From Pedobacter frigiditerrae (GTDB lineage: Bacteria > Bacteroidota > Bacteroidia > Sphingobacteriales > Sphingobacteriaceae): a stretch of 64,000 nucleotides of DNA. The DNA lies in assembly GCF_032678705.1 (NCBI RefSeq), contig NZ_JAVTSS010000002.1, positions 1 through 64,000 on the forward strand, given 5' to 3'. Position 1 is the stretch's first letter. Each line of letters begins with the position of its first letter. Position numbers and translations under genes: made by a program. The notes under the pieces are model-generated. The model had not been told where the DNA came from. It worked only from the letters and a program-made list of their open reading frames with translations, and did not search any database. Positions 7,535 through 16,221 of this stretch are shown here, piece after piece.

Positions 7535-9079
7535 TTAATATTCCCCAAACACGTTTCTTAAACAATCTGCTATTTCGCCCAATGTAGCGTATTCTTCTAC
7601 TGCAACAAGGATAAAAGGCATTAAATTGCCATTGGATTTGGCAGCTTCTGTTAAGTTATTTAACGCTAAAGAAACCTTTTCATTATTCCTTTCTGCTTTG
7701 AGCTTATTTATTTTTTCTGTTTGGATAATCCTGATGCTTTCATCTATGGTTAGGGTATCAGTAATAGCTTCTGTTTCTTGAGTAAATTTATTAACGCCAA
7801 CGATGATTCGCTCTGCACTCTCTACCTCTTTTTGATATTGGTAAGCCGAGTTTGCAATTTCCTGTTGGATGTATCCATTTTCGATTGCATTTACAGAACC
7901 ACCCATTGCATCTATCTTATCGATATATATAAGTGCTGCAGTTTCAATCTCATCTGTCAGTGTCTCTACAAAATAAGAACCTGCCAATGGATCTACTGTA
8001 TCAGTTACCCCACTTTCAAAAGCTATAACCTGTTGTGTACGCAATGCGATTTTTGCCGCAGCCTCAGTTGGCAAAGACAAAGCCTCATCGTAACCATTCG
8101 TATGCAAAGATTGTGTTCCGCCCAAAACCGCAGCCATTGCTTGATTAGTAACTCTAATTACATTATTTAATGGCTGTTGAGCTGTAAGTGTTGAGCCTCC
8201 TGTTTGTGTATGAAACCTCAGCATCATTGCTTTTTCGTCTATTGCGCCAAGAGATTTTGTAATGTTTGCCCACATCCTTCTAGCTGCCCTAAACTTGGCA
8301 ATTTCTTCAAAGAAATTATTATGGCAATTGAAAAAGAATGATAATCGCTTTGCAAAAACATTAATATCTAATCCTTTCTCTAATGCAGCATTTAAATAAG
8401 CTTTTCCATTTGCTAAAGTAAAAGCTAATTCTTGCACAGCTGTAGAACCTGCTTCGCGAATGTGATAACCGGAAATAGAAATGGTATTCCATTTTGGCAC
8501 TTCTTTACTACAATACTCGAAAATATCTGTAATGATACGCATTGATGCTTTCGGTGGATAAATATATGTTCCACGAGCAGCGTACTCCTTTAATATATCG
8601 TTTTGAATGGTGCCAGATATTTCCTTTAAATCTGCCCCCTGTTTCTTAGCTAATGCGATATACATCGCTAATAAAATAGAAGCCGTGGCATTGATTGTCA
8701 TAGATGTTGTTATTTTCTTTAGCTCTATTCCATCGAAAAGAATTTCGATATCTTTTAATGAATCTATCGCTACCCCAACTTTTCCGACCTCTCCATCTGC
8801 CATTTCGTGGTTGGAATCGTAACCTATTTGTGTTGGCAAATCGAATGCAACAGACAAACCCATTGTACCTTGCGCCAACAAATAATGATAACGTTTATTG
8901 GATTCTTCGGCGGTTGAAAAACCAGCATATTGCCTCATAGTCCATAATCGTCCACGATACATGTCTTTTTGTATCCCCCTGGTAAATGGAAATTCGCCTG
9001 GAGTTTCTGTTATGGGTTTGGCAGAAGTATAAATATCCTTTATTTCAATTCCTGATGTTGTGGTAAATTTCTTGCTCAT
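7535..9079 (-). CDS. Methylmalonyl-CoA mutase large (catalytic) subunit, without B12 domain
   Basis: A 514-residue acyl-CoA mutase catalytic TIM barrel. It has the family segments [11 protein letters not shown] (Y51 corresponds to the active-site Tyr), [27 protein letters not shown] with H206, and [15 protein letters not shown]. It ends after about 510 residues, where single-chain mutases continue into a cobalamin-binding domain, so B12 must come from a separate small subunit, and none lies in this window. The likely reaction is methylmalonyl-CoA to succinyl-CoA; isobutyryl-CoA mutase is the alternative. It lies upstream of dnaA on the same strand. Confidence 0.88.
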   Translation of the reverse strand: MSKKFTTTSGIEIKDIYTSAKPITETPGEFPFTRGIQKDMYRGRLWTMRQYAGFSTAEESNKRYHYLLAQGTMGLSVAFDLPTQIGYDSNHEMADGEVGKVGVAIDSLKDIEILFDGIELKKITTSMTINATASILLAMYIALAKKQGADLKEISGTIQNDILKEYAARGTYIYPPKASMRIITDIFEYCSKEVPKWNTISISGYHIREAGSTAVQELAFTLANGKAYLNAALEKGLDINVFAKRLSFFFNCHNNFFEEIAKFRAARRMWANITKSLGAIDEKAMMLRFHTQTGGSTLTAQQPLNNVIRVTNQAMAAVLGGTQSLHTNGYDEALSLPTEAAAKIALRTQQVIAFESGVTDTVDPLAGSYFVETLTDEIETAALIYIDKIDAMGGSVNAIENGYIQQEIANSAYQYQKEVESAERIIVGVNKFTQETEAITDTLTIDESIRIIQTEKINKLKAERNNEKVSLALNNLTEAAKSNGNLMPFILVAVEEYATLGEIADCLRNVFGEY

Positions 9080-9101
9080 ACTTTTCGGTTAACTGTAGAT
9101 G

Positions 9102-9156
9102 AGGTTAATTGTTTAACTGTTCAATTAACCAGTTTAAACGATTAAACAATTAACCT
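9102..9156. repeat. Inverted repeat between two minus-strand genes
   Basis: AGGTTAATTGTTTA at 9102-9115 pairs perfectly with 9143-9156 across a 27-base loop that holds further partial copies of the same motif. It lies just after the stop of the membrane-anchored protein gene and 22 bases before the mutase start, so it may terminate the former or shape the leader of the latter. Confidence 0.45.
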
Positions 9157-9157
9157 A

Positions 9158-9688
9158 TTAAAACAATTTATGTATATCCTTTTTAAGATGGTCTATTGTT
9201 AAATCGTACGGATTTTCTTCTATCCCACTCATGTGCTGCAAAACCTTTTTACTAATGTCTATACCAGTTGCCGTTTCTGGCAGCCCTTGCACCACATTAT
9301 TAATCATTGCAATGGTATCATCCTTTAATTTACGAACTACATTCCAGCTTACCGAATCAACATAAAGCTGTTGAGTGATGTTGTGTTGATATTCTGATTT
9401 GATATCATTTAATATAATCGCCTGTAATTCTTTAACGCCAATGCCTTGTTGATGTAACCTTACTAAAAGATTTGCGGGGTTAATTCGTTCTGTAAAAATA
9501 ATTAACCGCTCATATGCTTGCAGACGAAGGGGAAAAAGTGAGCCACGACTATCCTTATTCGCTTCTAAAGTTTTAAATCTGAAATAATTCTGAATATCAT
9601 TCTTTAATAAAAAATAGGCTGCAACAACAGTTATTATTCCGCCAAATGCAATAATGGCAACTTGAGTAAAAAAGTAGGTGAGGTTCAT
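9158..9688 (-). CDS. Uncharacterised membrane-anchored protein conserved in Bacteroidota
   Basis: Taken from the ATG at 9688, this is a 176-residue protein with an N-terminal hydrophobic segment (about residues 5-27, FFTQVAIIAFGG onward) and a cytoplasmic helical domain. The block SLFPLRLQAYERLIIFTERINP near residue 50 is the most conserved-looking part and resembles a family of Bacteroidota hypothetical proteins I know without a function. A longer reading from 9733 would put 15 polar residues before the anchor and is less likely. The next gene on this strand is the mutase, with an inverted repeat between. Confidence 0.65.
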   Translation of the reverse strand: MNLTYFFTQVAIIAFGGIITVVAAYFLLKNDIQNYFRFKTLEANKDSRGSLFPLRLQAYERLIIFTERINPANLLVRLHQQGIGVKELQAIILNDIKSEYQHNITQQLYVDSVSWNVVRKLKDDTIAMINNVVQGLPETATGIDISKKVLQHMSGIEENPYDLTIDHLKKDIHKLF

Positions 9689-9750
9689 TCTATTTTGTTT
9701 GAATACCGTAATATTAATAAGTGCAACGAACAAAAATGTACATTAATATT

Positions 9751-9758
9751 TATATTTG
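9751..9758 (+). promoter_or_regulatory. Candidate -7 box for the A-type Fe-S carrier gene
   Basis: TATATTTG, a full match to TAnnTTTG, ends 20 bases before the ATG at 9779. No clear -33 TTTG is seen. Confidence 0.45.
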
Positions 9759-9778
9759 TAGGTACTAATTATAAAAAT

Positions 9779-10132
9779 ATGAGTAACACAGTAGAAACTA
9801 CTTTTGCACCTGTATCATTTACAGAAACTGCGGTTAAGGAACTTTTGAAACTTAAAGACCAACAAGAAATAGCTGATGATTTTGGATTAAGGGTTGGAGT
9901 TGAAGGTGGTGGGTGCTCTGGAATGAGCTATGTTTTAGGTTTTGACCAAAAGAAAGATGGCGACCAAGAATTTATAGTTGATGGAATTAAGATATTTATG
10001 CATAAAGCACATCAAATGTATTTATTAGGAATGCAGGTTGATTGGCAAGATGGTTTAAACTCAAGGGGATTTACTTTTAGCAACCCGAATGCAGCTAGCT
10101 CTTGCGGTTGTGGAACTAGCTTCTCAGTTTAA
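9779..10132 (+). CDS. A-type iron-sulfur carrier protein (IscA/ErpA/HesB family)
   Basis: A 117-residue protein with the three invariant cysteines of the HesB/IscA family: C46 in GGGCSGMSY and C109 and C111 in SCGCGTSF. These bind an Fe-S cluster or iron for transfer to apoproteins. The start at 9779 gives the usual family length; an open frame reaching back to 9662 crosses the promoter and the divergent neighbour. There is no isc or suf cluster around it, so it is a stand-alone carrier. Assignment to IscA, ErpA or SufA cannot be made from sequence alone. Confidence 0.92.
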   Translation: MSNTVETTFAPVSFTETAVKELLKLKDQQEIADDFGLRVGVEGGGCSGMSYVLGFDQKKDGDQEFIVDGIKIFMHKAHQMYLLGMQVDWQDGLNSRGFTFSNPNAASSCGCGTSFSV

Positions 10133-10159
10133 GCACATTATATTTGTAACATTTTAACA

Positions 10160-10195
10160 GGTCTCGTTGTCTTAACAGCGGGACTTTTTATTTTT
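10160..10195 (+). terminator. Terminator after the A-type carrier gene
   Basis: GGTCTCGTTGT pairs with ACAGCGGGACT (10175-10185), using G-U pairs, with a 4-base loop and then TTTTTATTTTT. This is a good intrinsic terminator 28 bases after the stop. Confidence 0.65.
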
Positions 10196-10223
10196 ACTCC
10201 TAATTCGTATTTATTTACATCAA

Positions 10224-11453
10224 ATGACTTATACCGAAAACGTAAGACTTGCACTACAATCTATCAAAAGTAATCGCCTTCGCACCATTCTTACTGCGTT
10301 AATTATCGCGATTGGCTTGTCTGCCTTAGTTGGTATTTTAACTACTATCGATGCCATAAAAACAAGCATGACAGAAGCTTTTTCTAGCATGGGAGCTAAT
10401 TCATTTAATATTAGAAATAGAGGAAGTGGTATTAGAATTGGAAATGGCAAAAGGCCAAAACCATTTAAATCAATTCGTTATGAAGATGCAATGAAATTTA
10501 AAGAACGATTAAATGCACCTGCAAATGTTTCTGTAAGTGTATTTGCCAGTGGAGGTTCAACAGTTAAGTATCAGCAAGAAAAAACAAATCCTAATATTAA
10601 TGTACAAGGTATTGATGAAAATGGTTTAGGCTCTCAAGGTTTGAATCTTTCTTTGGGAAGAAATTTCACAAATTCTGAAGCCACTTTAGGTAACAACATC
10701 TGTATCATTGGAAGTGAGATTGCCAAAACAGTTTTCAAAAAGGAAACTCCATTAGACAAAGTAATTAATGTAGGCAACAATAAGTTTAAAGTTATTGGTG
10801 TGCTTGCTGAAAAAGGTTCAGGAATGGGCCCGAATACCGATAGAGCAGTGTATGTCCCTTTATATAAAGCAAAGCTGATTAATTCCAATTCAAACCCATC
10901 GTACACCATAACAGTTAATGTGCCAAGTAAAGAATTAATGGATAATGTAATTGGTGAAGCTACTTCAGAGTTTAGAAATATAAGAAAGGTTAAAATTGGT
11001 CAACCAAATAACTTTGAGATTACCAAAAGTGATTCTGTCGCAGAAACTTTAGATGAAAACTTAAAATATGTAGTGATTGGTGGAATTGCTATTGGCGCCA
11101 TAACTCTTTTAGGAGCATCCATAGCGTTGATGAACATAATGTTGGTATCAGTTACTGAGCGAACACGTGAAATTGGAATTAGAAAAGCTATTGGAGCAAA
11201 TCCATCTGTAATTAGAAAACAGTTTTTAATTGAAGCTATTGTGATTTGCTTACTTGGAGGATTTTTTGGCATCCTGTTAGGTGTTGGAATTGGAAATTTA
11301 ATTTCATTATCTATGGGAGGTGCTTTTTTAATGCCATGGATATTTATTATGATAGGCTTTGCATTGTGCGTTGGAATAGGCATACTTTCTGGTTATTATC
11401 CTGCTAAGAAAGCATCAAAATTAGACCCTGTTGAAGCATTGAGATACGAATAA
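10224..11453 (+). CDS. MacB-type ABC transporter permease
   Basis: A 409-residue inner-membrane protein with the MacB/FtsX layout. There is one N-terminal membrane segment (about 20-42), a large periplasmic MacB_PCD domain (about 45-265), and three C-terminal segments (about 280-305, 335-360, 370-392) carrying the ERTREIGIRKAIGA coupling loop and the closing GYYPAKKASKLDPVEALRYE. Such permeases act as mechanotransmitters in tripartite efflux or lipoprotein export. No ATPase or periplasmic adaptor gene is adjacent, so its partner must be encoded elsewhere. It is a single gene between an Fe-S carrier and a convergent operon. Confidence 0.88.
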   Translation: MTYTENVRLALQSIKSNRLRTILTALIIAIGLSALVGILTTIDAIKTSMTEAFSSMGANSFNIRNRGSGIRIGNGKRPKPFKSIRYEDAMKFKERLNAPANVSVSVFASGGSTVKYQQEKTNPNINVQGIDENGLGSQGLNLSLGRNFTNSEATLGNNICIIGSEIAKTVFKKETPLDKVINVGNNKFKVIGVLAEKGSGMGPNTDRAVYVPLYKAKLINSNSNPSYTITVNVPSKELMDNVIGEATSEFRNIRKVKIGQPNNFEITKSDSVAETLDENLKYVVIGGIAIGAITLLGASIALMNIMLVSVTERTREIGIRKAIGANPSVIRKQFLIEAIVICLLGGFFGILLGVGIGNLISLSMGGAFLMPWIFIMIGFALCVGIGILSGYYPAKKASKLDPVEALRYE

Positions 11454-11486
11454 CTCAGTTTTCAATTGGCAGTTTACAGCAAAATT

Positions 11487-12221
11487 CTACAACAACAAAT
11501 TATTTATTTGAGGCTGGGCCAATAAATTTTGGAGTCTTTCTGAATTTAAGGATTCTTTTAAAGCATCTGCATGGCGAAGATGATGCATATCGGTCCCTAG
11601 AAAATTCACACAGTAATTGTCTAACAGTTCTTCTGCTGTTGATTTGCTGTGTTTACCATAATATCCTGTTAAGGAAATGGTATTTAACTGCAACAAGCAG
11701 CCAGTCTCCCTAATTTGTTGGTGACTTTCTATAGAGTTATAATAATAGGGATATCTTTCTGGATGGGCCAAGACAGGCTGATAACCAGCATCTTGAATTT
11801 TGGCAATAATTTCAAACAAATTATGAGGAGCATTGATATAAGATAATTCAAAAAGAAGGTAATTCTCCCCAAAAGTTAACACTTCCTTTTTTTCTATTTT
11901 ACTCTCAAAGGTTTCATCTAGATAATATTCTGCTGCTGCATGAACTTCTAAATCAATGTTATTTTGCAATAAGCCTTCTCGTAATACATCCAACGCTCTA
12001 TTAATTGTTGAAGGCGTATTACGGAAATAATCGGCCATGATATGTGGCGTGGCAATTAATTTTCTAAAACCTAAGGCTTTAAAACGCTTGGCTAGCAATA
12101 TGGAGTCATCGATGTTTTTTGCTCCATCATCAATACCTGGTAAAATATGCGAGTGCATATCTGTTCCAATCACTGAAAAATCAAATTCTGGTTCTTTTTT
12201 CTTTTTAAACCAATTGAACAA
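11487..12221 (-). CDS. CpsB/CapC-type tyrosine-protein phosphatase (PHP family)
   Basis: A 244-residue PHP-fold protein. The metal-binding motif DMHSHILPGIDDGA starts at residue 21 (H23, H25), followed by ATPHIM near 57, AAEYYLDE near 110, LAHPERYPYY near 162 and LGTDMHHL near 209, the complete metal-ligand set of the CpsB/YwqE family. Family members dephosphorylate the tyrosine kinase that controls capsule or exopolysaccharide export. It is the last gene of the galE-unknown-rfbB operon, starting 2 bases after rfbB, which fits a role in polysaccharide control. Confidence 0.88.
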   Translation of the reverse strand: MFNWFKKKKEPEFDFSVIGTDMHSHILPGIDDGAKNIDDSILLAKRFKALGFRKLIATPHIMADYFRNTPSTINRALDVLREGLLQNNIDLEVHAAAEYYLDETFESKIEKKEVLTFGENYLLFELSYINAPHNLFEIIAKIQDAGYQPVLAHPERYPYYYNSIESHQQIRETGCLLQLNTISLTGYYGKHSKSTAEELLDNYCVNFLGTDMHHLRHADALKESLNSERLQNLLAQPQINNLLL

Positions 12222-12223
12222 AA

Positions 12224-13276
12224 TTACCTCCCTTTATATTGATTATCATAGTATGCCTGATAATTTCCTGAAGTTACATTATTTAACCAATCCTCGTTAT
12301 TTAAATACCAATCTACCGTTTTTGCCAAACCTTCCTCAAACTGTAAGCTTGGCACCCAATCTAATTCGTTTTGAAGTTTTGTTGAATCAATTGCATATCT
12401 CAAGTCGTGGCCTGCTCTGTCAGTTACAAATGTGATTAATTTAGCAGATTCTCCTTGAGCTCTTCCCAATTTTTGATCCATAATAGTACATAACAAATGA
12501 ATTAAATCTAGGTTTTTCCATTCATTATGACCGCCAATATTATAGGTTTGTCCTGTTTTAGCTTGATGAAAAATTACATCAATCGCTCTTGCGTGATCTT
12601 CTACCCAAAGCCAATCTCTAACATTTTCACCTTTTCCATAAACAGGAACAGGTTTATTATTCTTTATGTTATTTATGGCCAATGGGATTAATTTTTCAGG
12701 AAAATGATGTGACCCATAATTATTAGAACAATTAGAAATAACAACATCTAATCCGTAAGTATCATGATAGGCACGCACAAAGTGATCAGAACTAGCCTTT
12801 GATGCAGAATATGGGCTATGAGGATCATAAGCTGTAGATTCTGTAAACATTCCAGTTTCGCCTAATGCTCCGTAAACTTCATCTGTAGAAACATGGTAAA
12901 AACGTTTCGTTGCATAATTACCTTTCCAAAACTCTCTGGCAGCATTTAAAAGATTAACAGTACCTATCACATTAGTCATTACAAATGCAGTTGGATCTAC
13001 AATGGAGCGATCTACATGAGATTCTGCTGCCAAATGAATTACAGCATCGAAATTCTCAGCTTTAAAAAGATTGTTAATTTCTGCTGCATCGGTAATATCG
13101 GCTTTTATAAATCTGTAATTGGATTTATTCTCTACATCAGTAAGATTAGCTAAGTTGCCCGCATAAGTTAATGCATCTAAATTAACTATTTCATATTGGG
13201 GGTAGTTATTTACAAACCTTCGCACAACGTGCGAGCCTATAAAGCCTGCACCACCTGTAATTAAAATCTTCTTCAT
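12224..13276 (-). CDS. rfbB: dTDP-glucose 4,6-dehydratase
   Basis: A 350-residue extended SDR. The NAD-binding motif GGAGFIG is at 8-14, the active-site triplet T131-D132-E133 (in STDEVYG) supplies the dehydratase acid-base pair, and Y156 and K160 lie in YSASK. The strand HLAAESHVDRS near 81-91 is also diagnostic. It converts dTDP-glucose to dTDP-4-keto-6-deoxyglucose for rhamnose or other deoxysugars of surface polysaccharides. The rfbA, rfbC and rfbD genes are not in this window. It sits between the unknown gene at 13280 and the cpsB-like gene in one operon. Confidence 0.95.
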   Translation of the reverse strand: MKKILITGGAGFIGSHVVRRFVNNYPQYEIVNLDALTYAGNLANLTDVENKSNYRFIKADITDAAEINNLFKAENFDAVIHLAAESHVDRSIVDPTAFVMTNVIGTVNLLNAAREFWKGNYATKRFYHVSTDEVYGALGETGMFTESTAYDPHSPYSASKASSDHFVRAYHDTYGLDVVISNCSNNYGSHHFPEKLIPLAINNIKNNKPVPVYGKGENVRDWLWVEDHARAIDVIFHQAKTGQTYNIGGHNEWKNLDLIHLLCTIMDQKLGRAQGESAKLITFVTDRAGHDLRYAIDSTKLQNELDWVPSLQFEEGLAKTVDWYLNNEDWLNNVTSGNYQAYYDNQYKGR

Positions 13277-13279
13277 TTT

Positions 13280-13846
13280 TTAAAGTTCCTGCGGCAAACC
13301 TAACTCTTTAGCTATCCTTGCCATATTTCCAGTATATATTTTCTTTAGTAAATTGTCCATTTCATTCTTCAAATCAAATTGCAAATCTTCGTGCAACTTT
13401 CCAAACTTGCGCAAGGTTATTAAAGTAGATTTTATAAAAAACTTTGCAAAAAGCTCCTCGTAGTTTTTATAAGATGAAAAAAGACCTGATTTAAACTCGG
13501 TTATTGTATTGTTATATAAGAATAATCTCAATTCTACATCTTCAAAACCGGCCTTGGTTACTCTAAAATTATGATTAACTGCCTTAGCCAATTTACGTAA
13601 ATTAGCTAAAACATCTTTAGGATTCACACTTTTTGCAGACTTAAAGTTTTGCAGGTTTTGCGAAATAAGTTCTTTAATGTTGATTACCCTATCTCTTAGA
13701 TTACTCTCATCTTCCAATAATAAAAAATGCAGATGTTCTGTAAGCACCTTATCCTTTGCCACCAAGCGAAGTAAGAGTTTATCTTTCTCTTTTGGAGGTA
13801 AAGCTAAAATCTCAACTTTTAAATCTTTGTGCTCACTTAGCTTCAT
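13280..13846 (-). CDS. Conserved hypothetical protein in polysaccharide-precursor operon
   Basis: A 188-residue, helix-rich, Lys- and Leu-rich soluble protein that I do not recognise. It starts MKLSEHKDLKVEILALPPKEKDKLLLRLVAKD and ends in IYTGNMARIAKELGLPQEL; no signal peptide, transmembrane segment or catalytic motif is visible. Its ATG directly follows the stop of galE, and rfbB follows 3 bases later, so it is translationally tied to two sugar-nucleotide enzymes. The basic N-terminus could bind nucleic acid or a protein partner, but nothing in the sequence settles its job. Confidence 0.75.
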   Translation of the reverse strand: MKLSEHKDLKVEILALPPKEKDKLLLRLVAKDKVLTEHLHFLLLEDESNLRDRVINIKELISQNLQNFKSAKSVNPKDVLANLRKLAKAVNHNFRVTKAGFEDVELRLFLYNNTITEFKSGLFSSYKNYEELFAKFFIKSTLITLRKFGKLHEDLQFDLKNEMDNLLKKIYTGNMARIAKELGLPQEL

Positions 13847-14866
13847 CTAAAAAGGATTATCCCTTAAATATTTTTCCCAATTCCAAGCCGAACTCATCAT
13901 TTCTTCAATACCTAATTCAGCTTTCCAGTTTAATTCTTTATTAGATTTCTCAACATCACCATAAGTTTGTTCAACATCTCCCTCTCTTCTAGCTCCAATC
14001 ACATAATTCAATTTCTCACCAGTCGATTTCTCAAACGCATTAATGATTTCTAATACAGAACTTCCTTTTCCCGTTCCAATATTGTAAACTTCGTAATTAT
14101 CAACACTCTGTGTTTCTAATTTTTTAATTGCAGCAACGTGAGCTTTTGCCAAATCTACAACATGAACATAATCTCTAATTGCAGAACCATCAGGCGTATT
14201 ATAATCACTACCGAAAACGGTTATTGCACCTCTTTTTCCAATTGCAGACTGGGTTATAAAAGGAATTAAATTTTGAGGAACACCAATAGGTAATTCGCCA
14301 ATTAAGGCAGATTTATGTGCACCAACTGGATTAAAGTATCGTAATGCGATAACTTTTAAGTCTGGCGTTACCGCACAAGTTTCTTGCAAAATTTCTTCTG
14401 CAATTTGTTTTGTGTTACCATAAGGTGATTCCGCCTTTTTTACAGCGGCAAATTCTGTCACAGGTAAACTATCTGGCTGGCCATATACCGTGCAAGATGA
14501 AGAAAAAACTAATTTAATTTTGCTATTAAAGGCAGTTATAATATTAATTAGTGAGTAAAAATTATTACGATAGTATTTTAAAGGTTGTTGTACTGATTCG
14601 CCTACAGCCTTAAATGCGGCAAAGTGAATTACCCCATCAATATCTTTGTGTTGGCTAACAAATGAATTAACTGCTTGCTCATTACATAAGTCTAATTCTG
14701 CAAATTCAGGTCTTTTTCCTGAAATTTTTTCAATTTGATCCAACATCTTAGGGTCTGAATTTGAAAAATCGTCTACCACAACTACTTCGTATCCAGCATT
14801 AAAAAGCTCAACAACCGTATGAGACCCAATATATCCTGCTCCACCAGTAACTAATATTTTTGCCAT
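13847..14866 (-). CDS. galE: UDP-glucose 4-epimerase
   Basis: A 339-residue extended SDR of the usual GalE length. GGAGYIG at 8-14 binds NAD; the Ser run in FSSSCTVYG (about 121-129) with Y149 and K153 in SPYGNTK forms the catalytic triad. Family segments HFAAFKAVGES and RYFNPVGAH are present. It interconverts UDP-glucose and UDP-galactose, feeding surface polysaccharide synthesis and galactose use. It is the first gene of a four-gene operon with the unknown gene, rfbB and the cpsB-like phosphatase. Confidence 0.95.
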   Translation of the reverse strand: MAKILVTGGAGYIGSHTVVELFNAGYEVVVVDDFSNSDPKMLDQIEKISGKRPEFAELDLCNEQAVNSFVSQHKDIDGVIHFAAFKAVGESVQQPLKYYRNNFYSLINIITAFNSKIKLVFSSSCTVYGQPDSLPVTEFAAVKKAESPYGNTKQIAEEILQETCAVTPDLKVIALRYFNPVGAHKSALIGELPIGVPQNLIPFITQSAIGKRGAITVFGSDYNTPDGSAIRDYVHVVDLAKAHVAAIKKLETQSVDNYEVYNIGTGKGSSVLEIINAFEKSTGEKLNYVIGARREGDVEQTYGDVEKSNKELNWKAELGIEEMMSSAWNWEKYLRDNPF

Positions 14867-15006
14867 TATTTTCTAATTAAAATTGAGATTATTATATCGT
14901 CGATTAATCACCTTTTAAACTCAAATACCTGCATTCTTCATATAATATTCGAAGGTTTTAAATTTATTGATTTATCTTGCGACGAAGATAAGAAATAAGA
15001 CGCAAA

Positions 15007-16221
15007 ATGCTTTGGATTTATAATATTGGAATAGTAATGTATGGCTTATTATTAAAGCTTGCATCACTTTTTAACGAAAAAGCAAAGCTTTTTGTAAACG
15101 GACGGAAAAACGTATTTGAAAACATAGCCCAAAAAGTGAATGTTAAAGACAGGCCAATTTGGTTTCACTTTGCATCTTTAGGAGAATTTGAGCAAGGTAG
15201 ACCTGTTTTAGAAAAATTAAAATCCGAAAATCCTTCCCAAAAAATAGTAGTCACCTTTTTTTCCCCTTCTGGTTATGAAATTAGAAAGAATTACGCTTTG
15301 GCGGATGTTTTTTATTTACCATTAGATACCTCTTCAAATGCAAAAAGATTTATAGAATTAGTAAATCCAAAATCAGCCATATTTACCAAATACGAATTTT
15401 GGTTTCATTATTTTAAGGAGTTACACAAAAACCAGATTCCACTTTTTTTAATTTCTGGAATTTTTAGATCTGATCAAACTTTCTTCAAAAGCTATGGTGG
15501 CTTTTATCGAAATATCTTAAAATATGTTACTCACTTTTTTGTGCAAAATGAAGAAAGCGTTTCTTTATTGAAAAGCATCGGAATAAATGAGGTAAGTTTA
15601 GCAGGAGATACACGCTTTGATAGAGTTTATGAAAATGCTCAACAACCAAAAAAATTAGAGTTAATTGAAACTTTCTGTGGTAACTCTAGGGTTTTCATAG
15701 CTGGTAGTACTTGGCCAGAAGATGAAAAACTTTTGGTTTTATTAACTGAGAAGTATCCAGATTGGAAGTTTATAATTGCGCCACATGAAATTGGAGAAAA
15801 TCATATTCGAGAAATTGAAGGTCTATTTCCAAAAGCAACCAGGTTTTCAGTTTTTAGTTCGAAGGTTTCAGCAACTTCATCCCAAATCTTAATTATCGAT
15901 AATATCGGAATGCTTTCTTCTCTATATCAATACGGCAAATTGGCCTATATCGGTGGTGGATTTGGAGTTGGTATTCATAACACTTTAGAAGCCGCAGCAT
16001 TTGGGTTACCAGTAATTTTTGGCCCCAAATATGATAAGTTTCAAGAAGCAAAAGATTTAATAGCAATTGGAGCTGCAAAAAGTATTTCTTCTGCTGATGA
16101 ATTAATTGCTGCTTTTGAAGATTTTAAAGCAAACGAAAGGGCATCCGCCGATGCGAAAAACTATGTTAAAGAGAAAAAAGGAGCAACAGAAATGATTATT
16201 GAAACCTTAAACAGAAATTAA
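15007..16221 (+). CDS. waaA: 3-deoxy-D-manno-octulosonic acid (Kdo) transferase
   Basis: A 404-residue GT30 glycosyltransferase. A short N-terminal hydrophobic segment (about 3-22) anchors it to the inner membrane. The N-terminal Rossmann domain has FHFASLGEFEQGRPV near 57-70 with the family acid, and the C-terminal domain has the donor-binding block YIGGGFGVGIHNTLEAAAFGLPV near 315-337. It adds Kdo to lipid A precursor in LPS synthesis. The 3-prime end overlaps the convergent hemH gene by 4 bases. It is a single-gene unit reading away from galE. Confidence 0.93.
   Translation: MLWIYNIGIVMYGLLLKLASLFNEKAKLFVNGRKNVFENIAQKVNVKDRPIWFHFASLGEFEQGRPVLEKLKSENPSQKIVVTFFSPSGYEIRKNYALADVFYLPLDTSSNAKRFIELVNPKSAIFTKYEFWFHYFKELHKNQIPLFLISGIFRSDQTFFKSYGGFYRNILKYVTHFFVQNEESVSLLKSIGINEVSLAGDTRFDRVYENAQQPKKLELIETFCGNSRVFIAGSTWPEDEKLLVLLTEKYPDWKFIIAPHEIGENHIREIEGLFPKATRFSVFSSKVSATSSQILIIDNIGMLSSLYQYGKLAYIGGGFGVGIHNTLEAAAFGLPVIFGPKYDKFQEAKDLIAIGAAKSISSADELIAAFEDFKANERASADAKNYVKEKKGATEMIIETLNRN

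Noticed and set aside
7778..8170. 130-codon antisense frame inside the mutase gene
   Set aside because: The mutase frame is a clear full-length family match; the antisense frame is Cys/Ile-rich with no family and no promoter.
9662..9778. N-terminal extension of the A-type carrier gene
   Set aside because: It crosses a TATATTTG box and the start of the divergent gene; the family length fits the ATG at 9779.
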